From Nitrobacter sp. 62-23 (GTDB taxonomy: Bacteria > Pseudomonadota > Alphaproteobacteria > Rhizobiales > Xanthobacteraceae): 34,452 nt of DNA. Numbering within the stretch: position 1 is the first letter of the stretch; every line of letters begins with the position of its first letter. Location of the stretch: the NCBI RefSeq assembly GCF_001897285.1, contig NZ_MKSM01000142.1, positions 1 through 34,452 on the forward strand, given 5' to 3'. Positions 24,257-31,779 of the stretch are shown one piece after another. Both the position numbers and the translations under genes were made by a program. The notes below the pieces were generated by a model that did not search any database, was not told the DNA's origin, and saw only the letters and a list, made by a program, of their open reading frames with translations.

Positions 24257-27200
24257 TTATTGCGCGGCCGGTCTCGCCATCGCTTGCCGAGCCATCGCCT
24301 GCCTGGCCGTAACGGATCGGGCCACCGTGGTTTTGCTCAAGGCCTTTGTTGCGGCCAGGGGCTTTGCGGCCGGCTGTGCGGCCGCGCCGTCCCATCCGCC
24401 TGCGGGGCTTGCGACGCCGACCGCATCGTCCGGTTGGGGTATGGGGACGAAGCTCTCGACCGCCTGCTTGGCCGCGGCAAGCGACTGCGGATCGAGGCGC
24501 TTGGCCACCTCGTCGCGCTTGCGCCCGGAATCGACGTCGCCCTGGGCGGCAGCGAGGCTGAACCACTTGTAGGATTCGGCGAGATTTTGTTCGATGCCGA
24601 TGCCGCGGGCACAAAGAATGCCGAGATTGAACTGGCTGTCGGCGACGCCGCGCTCGGCCGCCTTGCGGAACCATTGCGCCGCGCTCGTATAGTTGGCGCC
24701 CTTGCCGCCGCCATCGGCGTCGAGCACGGCGAGATTGTGCATGGCCTTGGCGTTGTCCCGTTCGGCCGCCTGCATGTAATAACGCCGCGCCGCGTCGAAA
24801 TCCTTGGCAACCCCGAGGCCCTTTTCATGCAGGGTGCCGAGCCTGAACATGGCAGGCACCACGCCGGCCTCCGCCGCGCGATCGTACCATTTGGCGGCTT
24901 CGGCGTAATTGACGGCAACGCCCTTGCCCTCGGCATAGCGAACGCCGATTTCATACGCCGCTGCGGCGTCGCCGTGGAGCGCGGCGGTCCGCAGCTTTGT
25001 GCTGCCGATGCCGTCAGGGAGGGATTCGGAGCGGGGAATTGCGATCGGCTCCAGCGTGTGTGTCGTCGGAGCGGATGTGGGCGGCACGGTCGGAAGCGTG
25101 CCGGTGACATCGGCGGATGCGGTCTCCGGCCGGCTCGGCGGCGTCACGTCTGACAGGCGTTCGGGTTGAACCGCGCTGCCGGCCGGCAACGGTGAATTCA
25201 TTGACTGCCGGTCGATCGGCGTCGGCGAGGTCATCGACGGCATTCCCGGAATCGCGCTCGGGTTATCTGTTCCGGGCTTGGCCTCGGTGTCTGCCGGCGG
25301 TTTTGTTTCGGGCAAGGTGAACGAACCGGTGTCGCTGACTCTCGCGCGCTGGGTTCCATCGAGCAGCGACATCGCGAACTTGAAACCGCCGAGCACGATC
25401 ACCACCACGCTCGCTCCGACGAGGAGAGAGCGGATCCTGGAGGTGATGGCGGACCCGGCAGTGGCGGGGCGCGCCGGTTCGATCTCGATCTTGGTCCGGC
25501 CGGACTTGTCCGCCGGCGGCGCCTCGGCGGCGGCGCGCGCGGCCCGGCGCGCCGCGGCGATGAATGATGAGCTTGACTGTTCGCTCAGCGCTTCGGCGAT
25601 GTGGCCGATCGCGCTTTCGGACGCCGCGATGCGCTCCGACGGCGACGCTCCGTGTCCCGGTGGACGGGTGCCGGGCTCCAGCGGATGATCGGGCGGCAGG
25701 TCCGGGTCGATCGCAGGACGGGGTTGCGGCTGGCGCGACGTTCCCGAGGGCTCGAAGGTCTCTTCCGGAAACAGGTCTTCATCGATCGCGTGCGACGGGA
25801 TCGGCGGCGACGTCGGGATTGGCTGAGCCGGCTGTGGCATCGCCATTTGCGACAGCACGGGATTCGGCAATTCGGGTCTTGGCGGCGGACCCGCCGGCGG
25901 CTCCGACGTCGTCGCTCCGCGTGGCGGGACGGCAGGCATGGCGCGGATCGTGCGCAGATCGCCTTCGATCATCGCCAGCCGATCGACCACGTGACCGAGC
26001 GTATTATGGACGACCTCGAGCGAATCCTGGGTATGGCGGTCGGTTTCCGACTGGCAGAAGCGCATCTCCGAGAGTTCGCGCTTGATTGCCTCGACGACCT
26101 CGCTGTCCATGGCCGCCGGGCCGGCGCTGCGCGGACCGCTTTCGGCCAGCGCCGCGAGCCCGGCCTGCTGTCGCTCCAGATGATGCAGGATGTCCTGCAA
26201 GCCTTCCTCGACGCGCCCGAGATCGGTTCCCGAATGGCCGCCGGCGGTCTCCAGGCGTTCGAGCAGCAGCGAGACCCGCTGTTCGAGGTGCGCCAGCGCC
26301 GATGACGAGTCGTGGCCAGCCGGCAGACGGTCGAGACGGTCGGACAGCGCGCGCACGGCTTCTTCAAGCTGCTCTGAACCGCCGCCGGTTGCGGGCCGTT
26401 CGCGACTTTCGAGGGTCGCCGTCAGCGCGGCCACGCGCTGTTCGAGCGCGGCGAACGAATCGCTATTGTCCCCGGATCGACCGAGCTGGTCGACTTTCGA
26501 CGACAGCATCGTGAGATCGTCGCTGAGCCGCGTCAGCGCGTCGTTGGAGGCGACGTTGGAGACGATGCCGCGAAGCGCGCCGATCGCGTTTTCGAGCTGC
26601 TGCACCACGCCGCTGTCGCCGCTGTCGCGCACGATGGTGTCGATCTTGTTGCCGAGATTGCGGATCGCTTCGTCGAATCCCGCAAGCTGCTCGGCCGGTT
26701 TCAGCGATCGCAGGGCGTCGGAAATCTCATTGAGGGCGCGTTCGATATTCGCCAGCGCCTGGCCGTCGCTGCCGCTTTGGCGAATGCCGTCGATGCGCTG
26801 CGACAGCGAGCGAATCTCGTCCTCGATCGATTCGATCGCACGGCGCGGCATCGCCTCGGTGATGACGTGACGGATGCCGGCCAACTCGCTGCGGAATGCG
26901 GCGATCGACTGCTCGATTCCGTCCGGCCGCAGCGATTCGATCTGGCTCGTGATCTTGAAAAGTTGCCGCTCGAGGCTGGAGAAATCCGAAACCGGCCGCG
27001 GCGTTGTCATCGCCGGTGCGACAGGCGGTGAGCCGGACAGCGGCGAGGCGCGCGAAGCGCCGTCGAGTTCGTGCTGGCGCGCGGCGACTTCCGCGATCGC
27101 GAATTCGAGCGAGGCGGGATCGGGCAACGGTGTCCGGTTGTAAAGCTCGGCGGCGGCGCGCTCGACCCTGTCGGTTCGATACTGCGGATACGCCGCGGGC

Positions 27201-27532
27201 GCTTGTGCGGCGACCCGGGCGAGCCTCGCATCCAGCCGCGAGATAGCGTCGTTAAGCTGGCGGGCGACGGCCGGTTCGCCGGGCCTGGCCGGACCCGACA
27301 ACTGGTCGATCTGGCGCGTGATTGAATCAAGCCGCCGGTGAATGTCTGCGACCTCGCGGCCGCCCTCGCTCGCAACCGAAGCCTCCGCCATCCCGGACTG
27401 CGGCATGGCGTTGCCGACCGTTGAACTGAGCCACTCGTTCAGGGACATCCCGGCGTTTCGCGCGGCGGCTTCGGCCCGCTCGCGAACGGATGGTTCAATG
27501 CCGTCTTCGCTCCACGATCCGCGCGAGTTCAT
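24257..27532 (-). CDS. PodJ-like scaffold: coiled coil, one membrane helix, Sel1 repeats
   Basis: A 1091-residue protein. The N-terminus (1-30) has RERAEAAARNAGMSLNEWL, a segment seen in polar-development proteins of this class. Residues about 60-530 are long alpha-helical, coiled-coil-like (many LEQRV, LSDRLDRL). A Pro-rich stretch follows, then an Ala/Arg segment, one membrane helix (about 699-720: LLVGASVVVIVLGGFKFAMSLL), another Pro/Thr-rich linker, and four Sel1-type repeats (about 847-1000: AAYEIGVRYAEGKGV, AMFRLGTLHEKGLGV, AMHNLAVLDADGG, SQFNLGILCARGIGI). This order matches Caulobacter PodJ (cytoplasmic coil, helix, periplasmic Sel1), which organises the cell pole. The start at 27532 is chosen at MNSRGSW. 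The role is inferred. Confidence 0.82.
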   Translation of the reverse strand: MNSRGSWSEDGIEPSVRERAEAAARNAGMSLNEWLSSTVGNAMPQSGMAEASVASEGGREVADIHRRLDSITRQIDQLSGPARPGEPAVARQLNDAISRLDARLARVAAQAPAAYPQYRTDRVERAAAELYNRTPLPDPASLEFAIAEVAARQHELDGASRASPLSGSPPVAPAMTTPRPVSDFSSLERQLFKITSQIESLRPDGIEQSIAAFRSELAGIRHVITEAMPRRAIESIEDEIRSLSQRIDGIRQSGSDGQALANIERALNEISDALRSLKPAEQLAGFDEAIRNLGNKIDTIVRDSGDSGVVQQLENAIGALRGIVSNVASNDALTRLSDDLTMLSSKVDQLGRSGDNSDSFAALEQRVAALTATLESRERPATGGGSEQLEEAVRALSDRLDRLPAGHDSSSALAHLEQRVSLLLERLETAGGHSGTDLGRVEEGLQDILHHLERQQAGLAALAESGPRSAGPAAMDSEVVEAIKRELSEMRFCQSETDRHTQDSLEVVHNTLGHVVDRLAMIEGDLRTIRAMPAVPPRGATTSEPPAGPPPRPELPNPVLSQMAMPQPAQPIPTSPPIPSHAIDEDLFPEETFEPSGTSRQPQPRPAIDPDLPPDHPLEPGTRPPGHGASPSERIAASESAIGHIAEALSEQSSSSFIAAARRAARAAAEAPPADKSGRTKIEIEPARPATAGSAITSRIRSLLVGASVVVIVLGGFKFAMSLLDGTQRARVSDTGSFTLPETKPPADTEAKPGTDNPSAIPGMPSMTSPTPIDRQSMNSPLPAGSAVQPERLSDVTPPSRPETASADVTGTLPTVPPTSAPTTHTLEPIAIPRSESLPDGIGSTKLRTAALHGDAAAAYEIGVRYAEGKGVAVNYAEAAKWYDRAAEAGVVPAMFRLGTLHEKGLGVAKDFDAARRYYMQAAERDNAKAMHNLAVLDADGGGKGANYTSAAQWFRKAAERGVADSQFNLGILCARGIGIEQNLAESYKWFSLAAAQGDVDSGRKRDEVAKRLDPQSLAAAKQAVESFVPIPQPDDAVGVASPAGGWDGAAAQPAAKPLAATKALSKTTVARSVTARQAMARQAMARPAAQ

Positions 27533-27655
27533 GCTTTCGTCCGGTGTCTGACCGGCGCATCCGATGCGCCTTCGGCTCCCTTGCGCGCCCTTTTGAATAG
27601 AGAATCCCAAACCGGCGCGGGGGTCTGCCTCCGAGGCCCAACCTTTTCGTGTTAC

Positions 27656-27672
27656 GGTAAACAACGGGTTAA
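27656..27672 (-). promoter_or_regulatory. candidate CtrA-binding site upstream of the PodJ-like gene
   Basis: On the minus strand TTAA-CCCGTTG-TTTACC fits the CtrA pattern TTAA-N7-TTAA with one mismatch (TTTA). It lies about 125 bases before the ATG at 27532. Cell-cycle regulation of such scaffold genes is known in relatives, but the match is short and could be chance. Confidence 0.3.
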
Positions 27673-27678
27673 GGAGTC

Positions 27679-27759
27679 ATGCGGTTGCGGCTAAAAGTTG
27701 CATTCCGAGAACGGATGCGCGCTCAACCCGACACCCATATGCAACCTTTGGTTTTGTAG
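27679..27759 (+). CDS. possible 26-residue leader peptide upstream of marR-type gene
   Basis: ATG at 27679 is preceded by AAGGAG at 27671-27676, and the frame ends with TAG at 27757-27759. The peptide begins MRLRLKVAFRERM and is basic. It could be a leader peptide or a chance ORF; the ribosome-binding site is the only positive sign. Confidence 0.25.
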   Translation: MRLRLKVAFRERMRAQPDTHMQPLVL

Positions 27760-27863
27760 GCGGCAGAGTACTCCTGGGGCGGAATTCTGGCCGCTGTTGT
27801 TGCATTTTGCGAAGAATTGCAGCCGCTCCGGCAAATCGGGAGTCACGATTGATGCAGTTGCAT
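27698..27863. promoter_or_regulatory. cluster of four TTGCAT motifs, candidate MarR operator
   Basis: TTGCAT occurs at 27698-27703, 27800-27805 and 27858-27863, and its complement ATGCAA at 27739-27744. The last is half of a perfect palindrome ATGCA-GT-TGCAT (27852-27863), which ends 38 bases before the MarR ATG. Palindromes of this size are typical MarR operators, so autoregulation is plausible. Confidence 0.4.
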
Positions 27864-27901
27864 GGAGTACGGTAGGCTGGTCGGCGGGATACAGGGACTT
27901 C

Positions 27902-28393
27902 ATGATGAGACGCAAACCCTCCCTCGAGGCAGCCGCGGCCTGGATCCGCCTGATGCGCGTGCAGAGCCGTGTGCTGGACACGGTGGAGCATGAGTTGAAG
28001 GAGGCGGGTTTTCCGCCGCTCGCCTGCTACGAGGCGCTGTCTGAACTGTCGCGCGCGCAGGCGGGCGAACTGCGGCCGGTCGAATTGGAAAGGCAGATGC
28101 TGCTGCCGCAATACACGACCTCGCGCCTGATCGACCGCCTGGTGGATGAGGGGTTGGCGGCGCGGCGCGAATGCAAGGCCGACAGGCGCGGTCAGTTCGT
28201 CGAGATCACCGACGCCGGCCGCGCCTTGCAGAAGAGGATGGGGCGGGCCTATTCGGCGGCGATCGAAAAGCATGTCGGCTCCAAACTCTCCGACGCCGAA
28301 GCCGCAGAACTTTGCGGGCTGCTTGACCGGCTCGGTTGTTCCTGCAATGAGGCTCAGGCGCTTGCTGTGAGAGACGGTGCGTCCACGCAATGA
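27902..28393 (+). CDS. MarR-family transcriptional regulator
   Basis: A 163-residue dimeric winged-helix regulator. The DNA-binding part (about 50-110) reads ELERQMLLPQYTTSRLIDRLVDEGLAARRE and then CKADRRGQFVEITDAG, the MarR wing. N- and C-terminal helices form the dimer interface, and the C-terminus holds an unusual CGLLDRLGCSCNEA with three nearby cysteines, perhaps redox-active. The ATG at 27902 follows AGGGA (another ATG is at 27905). It is followed by gshA at about 100 bases on the same strand. The ligand is unknown; sensing thiol or phenolic stress is a guess from the cysteines and neighbour. Confidence 0.88.
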   Translation: MMRRKPSLEAAAAWIRLMRVQSRVLDTVEHELKEAGFPPLACYEALSELSRAQAGELRPVELERQMLLPQYTTSRLIDRLVDEGLAARRECKADRRGQFVEITDAGRALQKRMGRAYSAAIEKHVGSKLSDAEAAELCGLLDRLGCSCNEAQALAVRDGASTQ

Positions 28394-28492
28394 CGTCTCT
28401 TTTGTCTTTCGCGGTTACGGGCCGCTCGGCCCGATGTTCTCTAAACCGACACGGCGTGCGTTCGGTCGAAACGCCCCGCACCGGGATTTTTC

Positions 28493-29863
28493 ATGGCGCG
28501 TGACCAGATCGATATGACGCCGCTGCAATCGCGCGATCAGCTCGTGGCGTGGCTGGAAGCCGGCGTAAAGCCGGCATCCGAATTCCGCATCGGGACCGAG
28601 CACGAAAAAACGCCGTTCACGCATCAGGGCCACGAGCCCGTGCCGTATGAAGGCGCGCGCGGCATTGGCGCGTTGCTGGAAGGAATGCAACTCCTGCTCG
28701 GCTGGGAGCCGATCATGGAGCAGGGCAATATCATCGGTCTCCATGACGTCACCGGCGGTGGCGCGATCTCGCTGGAGCCGGGGGGGCAGTTCGAACTGTC
28801 CGGCGCGCCGGTCGAAACAGTGCATCAGACCCAGTCGGAGCTGGCTGCGCATCTGGCGCAGGTCAAGGAGATCGCGACCCCGCTCGGCATCGGATTTCTC
28901 GGCCTTGGCATGACGCCGTCGTGGTCGCGGGCGCAGATTCCGATGATGCCGAAGGGCCGTTACAGGATCATGCGCGACTACATGCCGAAGGTCGGCCGAT
29001 ACGGTCTCGACATGATGTTCCGGACCTGCACGGTTCAGACCAATCTCGACTTCTCCTCCGAAGCCGACATGGTCAAGAAGCTGCGGGTCTCGGTGGCGTT
29101 GCAGCCGGTCGCGACGGCGTTATTTGCAAATTCTCCCTTCACCGAAGGCAAGCCGAACGGCTTTCTGTCGTTCCGTTCGGAAATCTGGCGCGACACCGAC
29201 AATGCCCGTGCCGGCATGATCCCGTGGGCGTTCGAGGACGGCATGGGATTCGAACGTTGGGTGGATTACGCGCTTGACGTTCCCATGTATTTTGTCAAGC
29301 GCGGCGAAAATTATATCGACGTGTCCGGCACCTCGTTCCGCGATTTCTTCCACGGCAGGAACGAGGCCATCCTCGGCGAGCGGCCGACCCTTTCGGACTG
29401 GGCCAATCATCTGTCGACGATTTTTCCCGAGGTGCGGCTCAAGCGCTATCTGGAAATGCGCGGCGCCGACGGCGTGCCGTGGGGGCGCCTGCCCGCGCTG
29501 CCGGCATTCTGGGTCGGGCTGCTCTACGACAACACCAGTCTCGATGCGGCCTGGGACATCGTGAAGCGCTGGAATGCGCCGGAACGTCAGGCGTTGCGCG
29601 ATGACGTGCCGCGCATGGGCTTCAAGGCCCGGATCAAGGACCGTTACCTGTTCGAGATCGCAAGGGAATGCCTGGTGCTCGCGCATGCGGGGTTGCGCCG
29701 ACGCGGCCATGTCGATCCTTTCGGCCGCGACGAGTCACGACATCTGGAGCCGCTCGACCGTATCCTGGACTCAGGCCGCTCTCCCGCCGAGGAGATGCTG
29801 GAAAAATTCAACGGCCCATGGGCAGGGTCCGTGGAACCAGCGTACAGCGAATACGCGTTCTGA
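28493..29863 (+). CDS. gshA: glutamate-cysteine ligase, plant/alphaproteobacterial type
   Basis: A 456-residue cytoplasmic enzyme that joins glutamate and cysteine using ATP, the first step of glutathione synthesis. It is clearly of the plant/proteobacterial GCS2 type: RIGTEHEKTPF, GGGAISLEPGGQFELSG, HQTQSELAAHLAQVKEIA, PMMPKGRYRIMRDYMP, FRTCTVQTNLDFSSE, ANSPFTEGKPNGFLSFRSEIWRDTD and FHGRNEAILGERP are hallmark segments, all intact. Length matches the family. The start MARDQIDMTPL at 28493 is the usual one. No gshB is in the window. The MarR gene upstream may regulate it. Confidence 0.96.
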   Translation: MARDQIDMTPLQSRDQLVAWLEAGVKPASEFRIGTEHEKTPFTHQGHEPVPYEGARGIGALLEGMQLLLGWEPIMEQGNIIGLHDVTGGGAISLEPGGQFELSGAPVETVHQTQSELAAHLAQVKEIATPLGIGFLGLGMTPSWSRAQIPMMPKGRYRIMRDYMPKVGRYGLDMMFRTCTVQTNLDFSSEADMVKKLRVSVALQPVATALFANSPFTEGKPNGFLSFRSEIWRDTDNARAGMIPWAFEDGMGFERWVDYALDVPMYFVKRGENYIDVSGTSFRDFFHGRNEAILGERPTLSDWANHLSTIFPEVRLKRYLEMRGADGVPWGRLPALPAFWVGLLYDNTSLDAAWDIVKRWNAPERQALRDDVPRMGFKARIKDRYLFEIARECLVLAHAGLRRRGHVDPFGRDESRHLEPLDRILDSGRSPAEEMLEKFNGPWAGSVEPAYSEYAF

Positions 29864-29984
29864 ATTCGCGTAAAGCGAACTTCGGATTTGGGATTGGCCA
29901 CAGAGTCGAGTCTCGTCCGGCCTTTGGACCAACGGCAGGTTGGCGGCGGCTCGTTCATCCGCCATACATCAACGTGGCGATTTA

Positions 29985-30605
29985 ATGAGCATTATCCGCG
30001 CTCTTCTTGTTTGGGACACTTTAGCTTTGCGGCCTGTGTTGAAAGTCAATGCATTGAAGGCTGGCCTGATGGTGCTGGCTGCGCTGTCGATGATGGCCCT
30101 TACAACGGCGCGCTCGGCGCATGCGCAGACGAATTTCGACCGGCCCGGCGCCGACTATCTACGAATGACGCTGCGGTCGGGCGACCCGGCCGACTGCGCG
30201 CTGGCCTGCGAGCGCGACCGCCACTGTCGTGCCTGGAGCTTCAGCTATCCTGGCGAGGGGTCGGAAATAGCGGTGTGCTGGCTCAAGAATGCCGTTCCGC
30301 CGCGGATCGCGAACCCGTGTTGCGTGTCCGGCGTGCGAGGCGCCGGCGTGATCGAGCGGCGAACCGGTCCGGTCGAAACCTCCACCGATCGCTCGGGCGG
30401 CGACTATCGCAGCTTCGAGCTCAAGAAAGAGGAAAGAGCCGACGCCGATCAGGTCTGCCGCCGTGCATGCGATGCCGACAGCAAGTGCCGGGCATGGACC
30501 TATGCGCGGCCCGGATATGCCGGAAAAGCCGCGCGGTGCTTCCTGAAAAAGGAAATCAAGCCGCCGCATCGCAGGCCCGGCTTCACGTCCGGGGTGGTGC
30601 GATAG
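29985..30605 (+). CDS. secreted protein with two PAN/apple-like domains
   Basis: A 206-residue exported protein. A signal peptide with a long basic n-region (hydrophobic core about 26-42: GLMVLAALSMMALTT) ends near SAHAQ. Two repeats follow, each with four or more cysteines. Repeat 1 (about 50-120) has DYLRMTLRSGDPADCALACERD, then CRAWSFSYPG. Repeat 2 (about 130-205) has DYRSFELKKEERADADQVCRRACD, then CRAWTYARPGY and CFLKKEI. This is the PAN_4 type found in many proteobacterial secreted proteins, likely binding carbohydrate or protein. The ATG at 29985 has a weak ribosome-binding site. Its last 23 bases overlap the end of the next gene on the other strand. Confidence 0.82.
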   Translation: MSIIRALLVWDTLALRPVLKVNALKAGLMVLAALSMMALTTARSAHAQTNFDRPGADYLRMTLRSGDPADCALACERDRHCRAWSFSYPGEGSEIAVCWLKNAVPPRIANPCCVSGVRGAGVIERRTGPVETSTDRSGGDYRSFELKKEERADADQVCRRACDADSKCRAWTYARPGYAGKAARCFLKKEIKPPHRRPGFTSGVVR

Positions 30606-30867
30606 CATTCGTCAAGACGTGGATGCAGGCAACACCGCGAGTTCGGGCCACAGTGTCTTCCACCGTCTTGAAATGCGTGAGGCGTGTCTGCGCCTCCCGG
30701 GTCGTCGCATCCGCAGCCTGCCATGAGGCGTCGGGATCGAAGTAGAAAACGTCATCGTCGCTGATGATCCACGCGTTGGGCAGTCCTGATGCGGGACAAC
30801 TCCCAGCGATCGCTTCGTTGAGCGGATTGCGCAGCGCGGCCCGCGCGATGAATTCATCCGATATCAT
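30583..30867 (-). CDS. small protein of unknown function
   Basis: A 94-residue protein. I do not recognise a family. It begins MISDEFIARAALRNPLNEAI, then has an acidic stretch (IISDDDVFYFDPDASWQ) and a C-terminal helix-prone part (REAQTRLTHFKTVEDTVA). Third codon positions are strongly G/C, as in neighbouring genes, so it is probably real. The frame is open to a GTG at 30957, but those codons come from the repeat at 30926-30974, so the ATG at 30867 is preferred despite a weak ribosome-binding site. It ends inside the 3' end of the PAN-domain gene. Confidence 0.55.
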   Translation of the reverse strand: MISDEFIARAALRNPLNEAIAGSCPASGLPNAWIISDDDVFYFDPDASWQAADATTREAQTRLTHFKTVEDTVARTRGVACIHVLTNAIAPPRT

Positions 30868-30925
30868 GGCCGCAAGAGTCTGTTTCAACTGCGATGAATC
30901 AGACTCGTCGCTTGTCTTTTTGTTT

Positions 30926-30974
30926 GAGCATGATCTTTTCCGAAAACCGGTTGCCACTTTTCGGGATCATGCTC
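30926..30974. repeat. composite palindromic repeat, copy 4 (module B only)
   Basis: Perfect 10-base inverted ends GAGCATGATC (30926-30935) and GATCATGCTC (30965-30974) flank CCGAAAACCGG and CCACTTTTCGG. It matches module B of copy 1 (137-185) and copy 2. It lies between the small unknown gene and lepB, and may also work as a terminator for lepB. Confidence 0.82.
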
Positions 30975-31008
30975 TATCGGTCACCGGGCCATTCACCGGC
31001 AAGCTCTG

Positions 31009-31779
31009 TCAGTGCACCGCCGTGAAAAAACGCGCGAAGCGAAAGCCGGAGAGCCAGGTCCAGACCGGCTGGTTACGGATGCCCATATCCCACGAGCCGA
31101 CGATCGCATCGACCCGGCCGACCAGGTTGTCGGTCGAGAGCAGGCCGACGCCGCCCTCGCGGACCGGCACGCGGCTGTCTGCGGAGTTGTCGCGGTTGTC
31201 TCCCATCACGAACAGATGGCCTGGCGGCACTGTCACCTCCGCCGTGTTGTCGAGCCGGCCGTTGTCGTGAATCTTGAAAATCGTGTGCGAGACTCCGCCG
31301 GGCAGCGTTTCCACATAACGATGCGCCGGCTCGTCGGAGCCGTTGTCATCCTCGGCCTCGCCGATTCCGTCGGCTTTCAACGGAGCCGGCTGTCCATTGA
31401 TCCAGACCTGGCCGTCGCGCATCTGGATGCGGTCGCCGGGCAGGCCGATGACGCGCTTTACCCAGACCTGCGAACGGTCGCCGGGCCAGCGGAACACCAC
31501 AACGTCGCCACGTTTGGGCAGTTCGCCGAAAACGCGCGAGGTTTCGGGAAACGAGATGTGGATCGGCATCGAGGCGGTTGAGTAGCCGTAAGGGTATTTC
31601 GAGGCCAGCAGCGCGTCGCCGATCAAAAGCGTCGGCTCCATCGAGGCTGAAGGCACGTAGAACGGCTCGGCGAGCGCGCCCTTGGCGAGCAGCACCACGA
31701 GCACGATCGCCGCGATCTGGACGACCTGTCCGCCCCAGCGGCGAACCACCGAGCCCGATGTTGAGGACTCCAAGCTCAT
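31009..31779 (-). CDS. lepB: signal peptidase I
   Basis: A 256-residue inner-membrane serine peptidase that removes signal peptides from exported proteins. One N-terminal membrane helix (about 18-34) precedes PSASMEPTLLIGD with catalytic Ser46, then GDVVVFRWPGD and WVKRVIGLPGDR with the catalytic base Lys108, and MGDNRDNSADSR. All four family boxes are intact. Only one membrane helix is present, in line with this group. Its start overlaps the tldD stop by four bases (31776-31779), so the two are translationally coupled. This differs from the more usual lepB-rnc order. Confidence 0.94.
   Translation of the reverse strand: MSLESSTSGSVVRRWGGQVVQIAAIVLVVLLAKGALAEPFYVPSASMEPTLLIGDALLASKYPYGYSTASMPIHISFPETSRVFGELPKRGDVVVFRWPGDRSQVWVKRVIGLPGDRIQMRDGQVWINGQPAPLKADGIGEAEDDNGSDEPAHRYVETLPGGVSHTIFKIHDNGRLDNTAEVTVPPGHLFVMGDNRDNSADSRVPVREGGVGLLSTDNLVGRVDAIVGSWDMGIRNQPVWTWLSGFRFARFFTAVH

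Larger units (their letters stand above)
27533..27901. other. divergent intergenic region PodJ-like gene / MarR
   Basis: A 369-base gap. It contains a candidate CtrA-type site (27656-27672), a 26-codon ORF with a good ribosome-binding site (27679-27759), and four copies of TTGCAT in either orientation (27698-27863). No larger gene is supported; the frame ahead of the MarR gene is open from 27698 but starts with TTG and has no family match. Confidence 0.5.

Noticed and set aside
29832-29858. GGAAC...CGTT at the end of gshA as a promoter for the PAN-domain gene
   Set aside because: The spacer is 18 bases, outside the 16-17 range, and it lies within the gshA coding sequence.
29865-29879. Hairpin TTCGC-GTAAA-GCGAA after gshA as a terminator
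   Set aside because: Only five base pairs and no T-run follows on either strand.
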